Part shown: positions 48,154 to 55,549 of the stretch, in pieces
Layout: each line of letters begins with the position of its first letter
Position numbering within the stretch: position 1 is the stretch's first letter
DNA from: Syntrophales bacterium
GTDB taxonomy: Bacteria; Desulfobacterota; Syntrophia; Syntrophales; UBA4778
Direction: 5' to 3'
Assembly (NCBI GenBank): GCA_028712885.1
Contig: JAQTPK010000014.1
Span: forward strand, 1-55,549
DNA length: 55,549 bases
Made by a program: the position numbers and the translations under genes
Notes under the pieces: model-generated
What the model saw: the letters and a program-made list of their open reading frames with translations, nothing else
What the model was told of the DNA's origin: nothing
Databases searched by the model: none

Positions 48154-49614
48154 TTACTTCTCCCCGTCTTCCGATATTATTGACGGGAAGGCCTTCATGA
48201 ATACCCTGACTATGTCGGGGTCGAGCTGGGTTCCGGCCGACTCCTCGACTATCCGCAGCGCCTCCCGCGGATGCTTGGCGGAGCGGTAGGCGCGGTCGGA
48301 ATTGACGGCGTCAAAAGTGTCCGCAACCGCGATGATCCGCGCGTGGAACGGAATATCCTCCCCTTTCAACCCGCGCGGGTAACCTCCCCCGCCGAAGCGT
48401 TCATGGTGATGGAGGATCCCTTCCAGGGATTTCGCCAGGGGGGCCAGCGGCTTCAGGATATTAAAGCCCTTCTCCGGATGGGACTTGATGATGCGGAATT
48501 CCTCGTCGTCGAGCCTGCCCGGCTTGTTCAGGATGTTTTCGGGTATCCCGATTTTCCCCACGTCGTGCAGGATGGCCGCCCAGTGCAGAACGCTTCTCTC
48601 GGGCGCTTCCATCCCCATCTCGTCGGCTATCATAAGACAGTACCGGTTCACCCGCTCGGAATGGCCGCGGGTATAAATATCCTTCGCCTCGATAGCGGCG
48701 ACGAGGGACTCCACGACGTTGATGACGAAGCGCTCCAGCTCGCCGTAGAGTTCCGCGTTGGTTACGACGCCGGCGACCTGTTCCGAAATCGATATCAGCA
48801 GTCTCAGCTCGCTGCGGCGGAATGTCTCCCTCATGTTGAACGACGCCATGCCGAGCCAGCCGTAATACTTGCCCTTGTCTTGTATCCTGACCGCAAGAAA
48901 GCGGAACGGATCGGGATGCAGGGCCGCGAAAGCCGGCACGGACCTGGAATCGTTCAAGACGAAATAATTTTCGGCCAGGCTCGGACTGTCCGGAGGGATG
49001 CACGCGAACAGTTTCTGGATGAAGCGCGGCAGCCCTTCCATCTTCCGGCTGCCGACCATGAAATCCAGCTCCGGCCGCCCGGGGAACAGGGAGAAAACGA
49101 ACTCCATCCGCATCGTGCTCAGGAGCTCGCCGATGAGCTCCTTCAGCATACCCCCCGAGAAGCTCAGGGTCTTGATCTGCGGCGCGATCCGGGAATAAAG
49201 ATAGATGTGCTCGACCAGCTGGGCCAGCTCCTGGCTCATCTGCTCCGTCTCGCGCTGGGTCGCCCATTTTTCCTCCATCATGGAAGATACGCTGACAAGG
49301 AGCTTTTCCAGTTTGAATACCTGCTGTTTCCCGATCTCCGCCTGCCCGTTTCCGTTGCTGCAGGCGATCAGCGAACCCGCGACATCGCTGCCGTGCATAA
49401 GGGGCACTCCGGCGAAAAAGCTCCCCGGGGATGAGACGGACCGGAATGCATTTTCCCGGGCGATCTGCACGGCGAGTTCCGTTATCCGCTCCAGGCAGCC
49501 CGCGGGGCCTTCGGAAAGCAGGGGAAAGCCGTCCGGATCGGCAATCATGAACCGGTACCCGCTGACTCCTTCGAGACCGTCCAGGAATTGCCTGAAATAG
49601 CCGTAATCCATCAC
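48154..49614 (-). CDS. HD-GYP domain protein with N-terminal sensor regions
   Basis: A 486-residue protein. The first 110 residues resemble a PocR- or GAF-type sensor domain (GYRFMIADPDGFPLLS). A coiled coil and a second GAF-like region follow (about 150-290). The C-terminal HD-GYP domain (about 300-480) has HSERVNRYC, HDVGKIGIPENILNKPG, HHERFGGGGYPRGLKG and ARIIAVADTFDAV. The usual HHERxDGxGYP is altered: Asp is Gly, although the GYP triad and the HD metal residues remain. HD-GYP proteins hydrolyse c-di-GMP or related dinucleotides. Its place between the two-component pair and pilB suggests control of pilus assembly through a second messenger. Confidence 0.9.
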   Translation of the reverse strand: MMDYGYFRQFLDGLEGVSGYRFMIADPDGFPLLSEGPAGCLERITELAVQIARENAFRSVSSPGSFFAGVPLMHGSDVAGSLIACSNGNGQAEIGKQQVFKLEKLLVSVSSMMEEKWATQRETEQMSQELAQLVEHIYLYSRIAPQIKTLSFSGGMLKELIGELLSTMRMEFVFSLFPGRPELDFMVGSRKMEGLPRFIQKLFACIPPDSPSLAENYFVLNDSRSVPAFAALHPDPFRFLAVRIQDKGKYYGWLGMASFNMRETFRRSELRLLISISEQVAGVVTNAELYGELERFVINVVESLVAAIEAKDIYTRGHSERVNRYCLMIADEMGMEAPERSVLHWAAILHDVGKIGIPENILNKPGRLDDEEFRIIKSHPEKGFNILKPLAPLAKSLEGILHHHERFGGGGYPRGLKGEDIPFHARIIAVADTFDAVNSDRAYRSAKHPREALRIVEESAGTQLDPDIVRVFMKAFPSIISEDGEK

Positions 49615-49618
49615 GCGC

Positions 49619-50008
49619 TCACGTATTCATGAGTTTGTCTTCAAAATACCTGTCTATGCAATCCGCCAGCCGCAAAGGACTGAAGGGCTTCTCCATGAAA
49701 ATGGTGTCTTTCATCCCGTCAATCCATTTCTGCTCGTCCGGAGATATCCTCGCTGTCATGATCACCGTCAGAAAGGAGCGGAACTCTTTCAGGGGATTGA
49801 CCATTTTGCAGAGCGCCTCGCCGTCGAGTTTCGGCATCCTTATATCCGAAATGACGGCATCGGGCTGCAATGATCTGATCGCTTCCAGTCCCTCTTCCCC
49901 GTTCTTGGCGGTAATGACTTCATATCCGCGCTTTTTCAGAATGACTTCGATCACGCGGCGGATATGCACTTCGTCGTCAATAACCAGCACTTTCCTAGGA
50001 TCTGGCAA
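49619..50008 (-). CDS. Single-domain response regulator
   Basis: A 129-residue receiver domain. VLVIDDEVHIRRVIE gives the acidic pair, DAVISDIRMPKLDGEAL the phospho-acceptor Asp (about residue 55), and IFMEKPFSP the conserved Lys. A TTG start at 50008 is supported by AAGGAGG eight bases upstream, and it overlaps the kinase gene by 14 bases. No output domain is present, so it probably signals by protein contact, perhaps to the HD-GYP protein encoded four bases after it. Confidence 0.9.
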   Translation of the reverse strand: MPDPRKVLVIDDEVHIRRVIEVILKKRGYEVITAKNGEEGLEAIRSLQPDAVISDIRMPKLDGEALCKMVNPLKEFRSFLTVIMTARISPDEQKWIDGMKDTIFMEKPFSPLRLADCIDRYFEDKLMNT

Positions 50009-51809
50009 TGAAATAATCCTCCTTGGGAATCCTGATGATGAACTGGCTTCCAGCTCCGGGCTCGCTGTGCACTTCGATCTCGCCGCCGTGCAGCCGCACG
50101 ATTTCCGACGTTATGGCCAGTCCGAGGCCGCTCCCGACCTGTTCTTTGATGGAGTTCTGCCCGGAGCGGTAGAATTTTTCAAAAATATGCGGGAGGTCTT
50201 CCGGGGAGATGCCGTGGCCGGTATCCGTCACCTCGAAATTAACGTATCCGTTGACCTCCCCGATGGAGAAGGTTATCCGCCCTTTTTCAGGCGTGTATTT
50301 TATGGCGTTTCCGAGAATGTTGATTATCGCCGCTTTGAGGAGTTCCTTGTCCGCGATCAGGGAGGGGAAAACATCCGGCAGCTTTCTTTCGATGGCGATC
50401 TGCTTGTCCCGCGCCGCCGCATCTATCGACGTGAGGCACCCGTCGACAAACCAGTCCGTGTGGACCAGACCTTTATTGGGCGTCAGGCTCCCCATCTCTA
50501 TCTTGGAGATATTGAGGATGTTCTGGATCATGCCGGTCAGCCGGTTGGTTTCTTCGTTTATGGTATTATAAAATTCTTTTCGCATCTCCTCGTCCGTGAT
50601 CTCGCCGATCATGAGCATCTCGCCGTAGGATTTGATGTTCGTCAGCGGCGTGCGCAGCTCGTGCGCGACGTGGGCGATGAAATCGTGCTGGACCTCCTCG
50701 GACTTCTTCCTGGATGTTATGTTCTTGATCATGAACAGCCTGGCGATGACAGTGCGGTCGCCGTCCAGAAGGTCGGAAGAGGACGCCTGAAATACCTCCC
50801 CCGGGGATGCGTCCGGAAACGTCACTTCAATGCTGTCCCGCACCCGTCCCGAATCCTCGGTGAACAGAGGCCGGATGTCATCACGGTCGAGAACTTTTTC
50901 CACCGGAGAGTCCAGGACCTCCTCGCTTTTCCTTCCCAGCAGCTTCAGCATGGAATCGTTTATCAGATGTATATGGCCCTGCAGATCGGTCACGATTATT
51001 CCCTGTCCGATCGCATCCAGGATCTTCGACTGCAGTTTTTTCTCGAACTGGATCACTCCCAGCCGGGAGGCAAGGCTGATATTTTCCTCCCCGATGGACC
51101 CGAGCTTCGACTTGACCTGGGTAAGGGATTTTTTCAGCTCCTCCACGACCGGCAGGAACTGGCCGCCTTTCGGTGCATCGGCGGGAAACGCGCCGCTCTC
51201 CACGGCATTCTTCAGGGAGGAATGCACGTCCTTCAGGGGCTTCAGTGCGGCGATCACGCCGTAGTAGAACAGGACGAGGGCGGCAAAAATGAAAAACGCG
51301 ATCATGGAAAGAAAGCTCACGCGCTCCAGGGAGAAAAGCTGAACCGGCAGCGGCCTGAGCCCGATGCGGACGGTCCCGGTCCTGCTCCCTTTTTCGAGAA
51401 CCGGCTTGGCAAACTCATGGGCGGTCTCGCCTGAGCCGCCGGGTCTGAAGCTCTGCCGGACGAACCCCTGGGAGGCCAAAGACCTCGTCTGGATTTCCGG
51501 AGGTATCGACTCAGAAATGTTCGTCGAATCCAGGGACATGATCTGCTTCCCCCCGGAATCGTGAACGTAAAGGTAAATAAGGCCGGTGTTGGCGGTGTAT
51601 TCCGCTATCGACTTCAGCAGGAAATGCCTGTTGTCGGCCTTAAAGTCATCTATGGAATAAAGCGAAACGAGGCTGACCAGGTAAGTTCCCCTGTCCTCGA
51701 CCTCTTTGATCCTGTTCCTCTCTTCGCTCCTCACGAGGAAGTAAAGGAGAAGCGCCATGCACAAAAGAAAGAGGACCGCAAAAGCGACACTTACCTGCTT
51801 CAGCCTCAT
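49995..51809 (-). CDS. Membrane-bound PAS sensor histidine kinase
   Basis: A kinase of about 604 residues. There are two membrane helices (about 6-26 and 185-207) with a 155-residue periplasmic sensor domain between them. A HAMP-like coiled region, a PAS domain (about 260-370; GIIVTDLQGHIHLINDSMLK), HisKA with HVAHELRTPLTNIKSYGEML (His at about 385) and HATPase_c (NILGNAIKYT, DTGHGI, GSGLGLAIT) follow. This is the PhoR/WalK layout. It overlaps the response regulator gene and so is its cognate kinase. ATG at 51809 is preferred; a GTG four codons upstream is possible. Confidence 0.92.
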   Translation of the reverse strand: MRLKQVSVAFAVLFLLCMALLLYFLVRSEERNRIKEVEDRGTYLVSLVSLYSIDDFKADNRHFLLKSIAEYTANTGLIYLYVHDSGGKQIMSLDSTNISESIPPEIQTRSLASQGFVRQSFRPGGSGETAHEFAKPVLEKGSRTGTVRIGLRPLPVQLFSLERVSFLSMIAFFIFAALVLFYYGVIAALKPLKDVHSSLKNAVESGAFPADAPKGGQFLPVVEELKKSLTQVKSKLGSIGEENISLASRLGVIQFEKKLQSKILDAIGQGIIVTDLQGHIHLINDSMLKLLGRKSEEVLDSPVEKVLDRDDIRPLFTEDSGRVRDSIEVTFPDASPGEVFQASSSDLLDGDRTVIARLFMIKNITSRKKSEEVQHDFIAHVAHELRTPLTNIKSYGEMLMIGEITDEEMRKEFYNTINEETNRLTGMIQNILNISKIEMGSLTPNKGLVHTDWFVDGCLTSIDAAARDKQIAIERKLPDVFPSLIADKELLKAAIINILGNAIKYTPEKGRITFSIGEVNGYVNFEVTDTGHGISPEDLPHIFEKFYRSGQNSIKEQVGSGLGLAITSEIVRLHGGEIEVHSEPGAGSQFIIRIPKEDYFIARS

Positions 51810-52120
51810 AGCCCCCAACACATAAAAATATAAGGATTTCGGATAACTCCGACCATAGCAATATTCGGGATCTGGGAGGAGAGTACGGCAGTAAGCCGCA
51901 ACTATCCTTTAATGGTATCGGCTTCCCCCCCTGAAACTTTAGGCTTCAGCTGCAAACACGTCAGTTTTATTAATTAATTTTCTTGGAGGAAAGAACTCTT
52001 CAGATTATTGAAATTAAGTATTTAAGGTATAAACGGCAAGCAGGTTGGGGAAAGGAAGGGCAGGCCTATATTCTGGCGGCTAAAGAGTACACTTTAACCA
52101 ACTCGGAACCCCGGACTTTT
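51810..52120. other. Intergenic region, AT-rich, no gene
   Basis: About 310 bases between the kinase and the CBS gene. It contains small hairpins (CTGAA/TTCAG near 51932-51954; GGC/GCC near 51888) and an isolated GGAGGA at 51985-51990 that is not followed by a convincing start codon. It should hold the promoter of the kinase operon. No named riboswitch was recognised. Confidence 0.35.
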
Positions 52121-52816
52121 TTATCGATATACTTTATCCAGTTCCGACACCGCTTTCTTGACGCCCGGATCGGTCACTTTTCCCGTGACAAACAGAAGCT
52201 TGTACTCCTTCTTCCAGAGCGCGGCTATGAAATCGTCCGTCCTCAGACCCTTCAGCCGCAGCATGATCAGCTCGTTTTTCCCGTCCCGCAGGGGATGGGA
52301 AAGGAAAGTGAGGAGCTCGAGAAAATAGTCGTTGCAGAGCCCCGCTATTTCGGAAATCATTCCTATCTTCTCTCCCACGGGAACGCTCAGATAGACCCTG
52401 ACCCCTTCACACCTTGCCTTGGCAATCCCAGCGAGCGCCTCCAGGACGTCGGATTCGGTGATGATCCCGGCGAGCGCCCCCTTTTCGTTGAGCACGGGAA
52501 GGGCGCCGACGTGGTGCTCCCTCATGCTGCCCCCGGCATCCTCGAGTGGAGTATTAAGCCCGCAGGTGATCAGTTTCTTCGACATTGCATCGCGGACTTT
52601 GCTGCTCCGAAGAACATTTTTGATGTCTTCAGTGATCGGCTCGTTTTTCAGGAACGGAAGGATATTGGATTGAGTGATGATTCCCGCCAGGCCGCCTTCC
52701 CTCAAGACGGGCAGGCGCCTGATCCTGTTTTTTTTCATCAGCTCGAACGCGTCCATCAGGCTTATATCCTCGGTGGCCGTGACGGGGTTTTCCGACATCC
52801 AGTACCTTACGATCAT
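52121..52816 (-). CDS. Tandem CBS-domain protein
   Basis: A 231-residue protein. Two CBS domains make up residues 1-130: YWMSENPVTATEDISLMDAF with IRRLPVLREGGLAGIIT, and VRDAMSKKLITCGLNTPLED with VGALPVLNEKGALAGIIT. A C-terminal ACT-like or unknown domain follows (about 140-230). CBS pairs bind adenine nucleotides or SAM and sense energy state. No enzyme domain is attached. GGAGAG lies eight bases before the ATG. It is flanked by hairpin and repeat sequence on both sides, so it may be a single-gene transcript. Confidence 0.88.
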   Translation of the reverse strand: MIVRYWMSENPVTATEDISLMDAFELMKKNRIRRLPVLREGGLAGIITQSNILPFLKNEPITEDIKNVLRSSKVRDAMSKKLITCGLNTPLEDAGGSMREHHVGALPVLNEKGALAGIITESDVLEALAGIAKARCEGVRVYLSVPVGEKIGMISEIAGLCNDYFLELLTFLSHPLRDGKNELIMLRLKGLRTDDFIAALWKKEYKLLFVTGKVTDPGVKKAVSELDKVYR

Positions 52817-53090
52817 TTTTTACTCTCCGTAAAAAAAAGTTCACAGTTCACGGTTCACAGTTCGACAGACCACGTTCAAATGCACGTGGGGCCGGCTGCA
52901 ACGCCTCCGTAAATTCCTATCGTCAATTATAGGGAAAGATTTAATTTGAAAATCAAGACTGAGCTTCGAACTGTGGACTGTGAATGAAATTGGTTCACTT
53001 TTCCCGGAATTCGCCGATATCTAAGATATTCATGAATCTTTATGTCTTTGTTGAGTGAACCGTGAACTGCGAACTGAGAACTGATCTCTG
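52817..53090. repeat. Heptamer-period repeats, GTTCACA/GTGAACT type
   Basis: The left array is GTTCACA, GTTCACG, GTTCACA, GTTCGAC (52839-52866). The right array is its inverse on the other strand: GTGAACC, GTGAACT, GCGAACT, GAGAACT (53055-53082), stopping just before the start codon of the next gene. A middle patch (GAACTGT, GGACTGT near 52968-52982) belongs to the same type. All step by seven bases. The two ends are complementary and could form a long stem. Confidence 0.75.
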
Positions 53091-53402
53091 ATGTTGGATC
53101 CCGGAAAGTTAACCCGAAAAATCATCCGCCGGCTCGTAAAAAAGCACAAGGGCATTATCCTGAGCGAGACCAGGCTCATGTCTGATTTCATGAGGACATT
53201 GATGAAGGGCAGGAATACGGGAGAGGGATGGACATCCGCAGAGAGGGCGCTGATACGGGACGGCCTGAAGCACCTGTCCATCTATGTTCCCCTCCTGATC
53301 ATCTTCAGCTTGCCCGGAGGGGCCCTTCTTCTTCCGTTCCTCGCGGAAATTCTCGACCGGAGAAAGCGGCGGCGGCTTGGACCGGCTCAAGAGAGAAGCT
53401 GA
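53091..53402 (+). CDS. Small LETM1-like membrane protein
   Basis: A 103-residue protein. A basic helical N-terminal half (LTRKIIRRLVKKHKG, then MSDFMRTLMKG) is followed by one strongly hydrophobic segment (YVPLLIIFSLPGGALLLPFL) and a basic tail (EILDRRKRRRLG). The segment resembles the short LETM1-like proteins of Deltaproteobacteria, in which the SLPGG turn is typical. The function is unknown. The ribosome-binding site is weak; the heptamer repeat array runs almost up to its start codon. It is the only plus-strand gene in this part of the window. Confidence 0.65.
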   Translation: MLDPGKLTRKIIRRLVKKHKGIILSETRLMSDFMRTLMKGRNTGEGWTSAERALIRDGLKHLSIYVPLLIIFSLPGGALLLPFLAEILDRRKRRRLGPAQERS

Positions 53403-53552
53403 GAGACTGAAAGCTGAGGAGCTGACAAGGTGAGAGGATCGCGGTTTTTTCTTTCTCAGCGGGGTCATGCCGACCAGTTGGTTGTCAGGGGTGAGAAGCT
53501 CCCACGACCCTTCGGTTTTATTCCAGCAGGCGGTTCAGCATCTCCGAAGAAA

Positions 53553-53579
53553 GCAGAGTGAATCTGAAATTCACTCTGC
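53553..53579 (-). terminator. Terminator of the NarL-class kinase gene
   Basis: GCAGAGTGAAT and ATTCACTCTGC form a perfect 11-base stem with a five-base loop. On the minus strand TTTCTT follows directly. It lies 11 bases beyond the kinase stop codon, so it most likely ends that minus-strand transcript. On the plus strand the trailing sequence is poor in T. Confidence 0.65.
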
Positions 53580-53590
53580 CTTCCGACTCT

Positions 53591-54934
53591 TCAGCTCTGC
53601 CGTTCAGAACTCCCCATGAGATTGCGCGGGGGGGAAAGCGTAAATCTGACCAGGGTTCCTCCCGCTGGCGGACGGGTAATCTCGATTCCTCCCCCGATCA
53701 GACCCGCCCTTTCCTTCATGCCGAGAATGCCCAGGGCTCCCGGATGTGCGGCTTCATCATCCCCGATGCCTTTGCCGTTATCCCTCACCTCGAGAATGAT
53801 TTTTCCATCGCGTACCTGCAGCGAGGTTTTGACTTCCGTTGCTTCCGCGTGGCGGGCGATATTGGTCAGGGATTCCTGAAAGATGCGGAATATGTTTATT
53901 CCGGCATCTCCCCTCAGCGCCATTTTTTCGGTGTTGTTAATGAAAAAGCACCGGATTCCCGTCCTCTTTTCGAACTCCCGGCACTGCCACTCGATCGCAG
54001 CCGCGATCCCGCAGTCGTCCAGGACGGGCGGCCGGAGCGAAGATGCGATCCGTTTTATCTTCTGAATGCATTTATCCGTGTTTTTGACGATCGATTTTGC
54101 CTTCCGAACCAGGACGGAAGTGTCTCCATCCATGTGACCGCAGATCCAGGAGGCCTCCATTTTGATGCTGACCATGTCCTGGCCGAAATCGTCGTGCATC
54201 TCCCGCGACAATTCCAGCCTCTCCCGCTCCCGGACCTCATGGAGTTTCGCGGCGAGGTCCTTCAGGCCCCGTTCCGCCTTTTTTTTCGCCTCTATCTCCT
54301 CCGCCATCGCCGCATTGCTGCGCAGCAGTTCGGCGGTTCGTAAACTGACTTTCTCCTCGAGCAGCTGGTTTGATTCCTGCAGGGCCCTGCTCAAGGCCTT
54401 GTATTCCGATATGTCCGTCACGACGGAGCGGAACCGCGACTGCGCCCTGTCGCTTGTTTCCTCCAGACGGCTCTCCATAACGGCTTCGAATTCGGTCCCG
54501 TCTTTATTCAGCAGATTCAGTTCTATCCGCTGTCTCCCGCTCTTCCGAAAAATTTCGTGCTGATGGGCATGGAACAGCTTCCTGTGCGGGGGAACTACAT
54601 AGAGAAGAAAGGGGGTTCCGATCAGCTGCCTGGCTCCGATTCCGAGCATCTCGGCCGCGGCCCTGTTCGCCTCCGTGATCATCCCTTTCCGGTCGAAGGT
54701 GAAATATGCGACCGGGGCGAAATCATACAGGTCGTGGTACCTCGCCATCTCTTCTTCGATTCTGGCCTGGTATTGCCTCAATTCTTCGTTCTGCAGTTTC
54801 AGCTCTATCTGGGCAATCTCCAGTTCCCGGATAATGTCGCCGGCCTGCCCGTGAGCATGTCCTGCTCCCTTCCCGGACACGCAATGCTTGCGGTACAGCC
54901 TCTCCGCTTCTCTGCGAAGCTCCGTTTTTTTCAT
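53591..54934 (-). CDS. PAS sensor histidine kinase, NarL/DegS class (HisKA_3)
   Basis: A 447-residue cytoplasmic kinase. An N-terminal coiled coil (residues 30-68) precedes a PAS/PAC domain (about 68-195; FAPVAYFTFDRKGMITEANR). A second coiled coil follows (200-240). The HisKA_3 domain carries REMHDDFGQDMVSIK, with the phospho-His at about 246. HATPase_c contains FRIFQESLTNIARHAEATEV and DNGKGI. Kinases of this class pair with NarL/FixJ response regulators. No such regulator is in the window, so it is an orphan here. It lies 34 bases after the CheB/CheR/PAS fusion gene on the same strand and is probably co-transcribed with it. Confidence 0.92.
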   Translation of the reverse strand: MKKTELRREAERLYRKHCVSGKGAGHAHGQAGDIIRELEIAQIELKLQNEELRQYQARIEEEMARYHDLYDFAPVAYFTFDRKGMITEANRAAAEMLGIGARQLIGTPFLLYVVPPHRKLFHAHQHEIFRKSGRQRIELNLLNKDGTEFEAVMESRLEETSDRAQSRFRSVVTDISEYKALSRALQESNQLLEEKVSLRTAELLRSNAAMAEEIEAKKKAERGLKDLAAKLHEVRERERLELSREMHDDFGQDMVSIKMEASWICGHMDGDTSVLVRKAKSIVKNTDKCIQKIKRIASSLRPPVLDDCGIAAAIEWQCREFEKRTGIRCFFINNTEKMALRGDAGINIFRIFQESLTNIARHAEATEVKTSLQVRDGKIILEVRDNGKGIGDDEAAHPGALGILGMKERAGLIGGGIEITRPPAGGTLVRFTLSPPRNLMGSSERQS

Positions 54935-54968
54935 TTTTCCCGCCGCTGAAAAATGCCTGAACAGCTCG

Positions 54969-55549
54969 CTACCGTAATATCCCTATTTTCTCCTTCAGGC
55001 GTCCGATATCCGTAAACGTCACGGCCACGCCGTCGATAACGTTCTCGACCGTCCGGTACGGCATGATCCGCATCAGGTAATTATGACCGTCCCTGGTCCG
55101 AACCTCCTGCTCTTTCGGGACGAGAGCGTCCAGAACCTGGCGCGCATCCATGTCCAGTCCTTCGTACTCGAGGTTCGCGACGATATGGCTGATGGGGCAC
55201 CCGATATCGCTGTGGATCAGATTGATCAGCTTGGTCGCCTCCTGGGTGAAGCGCTTGATTCTCAGGTCGCGATCCAGGAAGATGATCCCGCTATTGGTGC
55301 TGTCGAGAAGGTTCCTCATGTCGTTTTCCGCCCGTGAGAGCTGCTCTATTTTGACCTGGAGCTCGGAATTGACCGTCGCCAGCTCCTCGTTGACGGACTG
55401 CATCTCCTCCTTGGAAGTCTCCAGCTCCTCGTTGGTGCTTTGCAGTTCCTCGTTGGCGGACTTGAGCTCCTCATTGGACGCCTGAAGCTCTTCAATCGTG
55501 GCCTGCAGGTTTTCCCGGGTGTACTTCAGTTCTTTTTCTATCTCGTGCA
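54969..55549 (-). CDS. C-terminal part of a CheB/CheR/PAS fusion protein (partial)
   Basis: The 5' end lies beyond the right edge; about 193 C-terminal residues are visible. A long coiled coil of NEEL repeats comes first ([20 protein letters not shown], then [20 protein letters not shown]). A PAS domain follows ([52 protein letters not shown]). This linker and PAS combination is the hallmark of CheB-CheR-PAS fusions, which join methylesterase and methyltransferase domains of chemotaxis; the enzymatic domains would be upstream of the window. In related loci the fusion sits next to a histidine kinase, as here. Confidence 0.85.
   Translation of the reverse strand, partial: HEIEKELKYTRENLQATIEELQASNEELKSANEELQSTNEELETSKEEMQSVNEELATVNSELQVKIEQLSRAENDMRNLLDSTNSGIIFLDRDLRIKRFTQEATKLINLIHSDIGCPISHIVANLEYEGLDMDARQVLDALVPKEQEVRTRDGHNYLMRIMPYRTVENVIDGVAVTFTDIGRLKEKIGILR

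Noticed and set aside
46171-48183. Plus-strand open frame of 670 codons opposite pilB and the STAS gene
   Set aside because: It has no recognisable domain and is antisense to two clear genes. Long antisense frames are expected in GC-rich DNA with strong codon bias.
49629-51434. Plus-strand open frame of 601 codons opposite the two-component pair
   Set aside because: Antisense to a kinase and receiver that carry all catalytic motifs.
51983-52912. Plus-strand frame of 309 codons behind GGAGGA
   Set aside because: It runs antisense through the whole CBS gene and has no family; the ribosome-binding-like sequence appears to be chance.

Overview
The window looks like chromosomal DNA of a GC-rich, Gram-negative, probably anaerobic bacterium. 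The best guess is a Desulfobacterota (former Deltaproteobacteria) relative such as Syntrophales. This is inferred from the gene mix: many PAS-domain sensor kinases, a DUF5320 protein next to a Fur-type regulator, a TIGR04076 protein, a FadH-like iron-sulfur flavoenzyme, a CheB/CheR/PAS fusion, and a PilMNOPQ/PilBC pilus machine with separate pseudopilins. No rRNA, tRNA, CRISPR array or intact transposase was seen.

Layout. 0.2-5.1 kb: an XRE regulator, a single-domain response regulator and a histidine kinase with eight PAS domains. 5.2-7.3 kb: a TIGR04076 protein and two paralogous class A acid phosphatase (PAP2) proteins that have lost different active-site residues. 7.3-7.6 kb: a palindromic repeat element with a further copy of its end at 123-170. 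8.1-20.1 kb: a tight plus-strand run of eight exported proteins (TPR; a 1538-residue coiled-coil/beta protein; MORN+WG; a DUF1566 lipoprotein; a Cys-rich unknown; ankyrin; a DUF4424-like protein; an unknown). No known system matches this set, and it is the best candidate here for an undescribed machine. 20.7-22.6 kb: a PAS protein, then a Fur-family regulator and a DUF5320 protein, each behind a matching Fur-type operator.

22.7-30.1 kb: two small-molecule clusters meet at a strong terminator. On the plus strand are a TetR regulator, a QueG-like Fe-S protein, a nitroreductase and a FadH-like reductase. On the minus strand are an acyl-CoA ligase, a double hot-dog MaoC-type protein and a second TetR regulator. 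Together they suggest acyl-CoA or enoate metabolism under TetR control. 30.3-34.9 kb: an IrrE-like protein with a broken zinc motif, an EamA transporter and a P-type cation ATPase.

35.2-51.8 kb: a type IV pilus (or type II secretion-like) locus. pilM-N-O-P-Q on the plus strand converges on a long minus-strand run: a two-component pair, an HD-GYP protein and a STAS protein, then pilB, pilC, the main pilin, three pseudopilins and an unusual pilin-like protein fused to twelve NHL repeats. Most junctions in this run carry degenerate repeats with an exact 7-base period. 52.1-55.5 kb: a CBS protein, a small LETM1-like membrane protein on the plus strand, a NarL-class sensor kinase and the 3' part of a CheB/CheR/PAS fusion that runs off the right edge.
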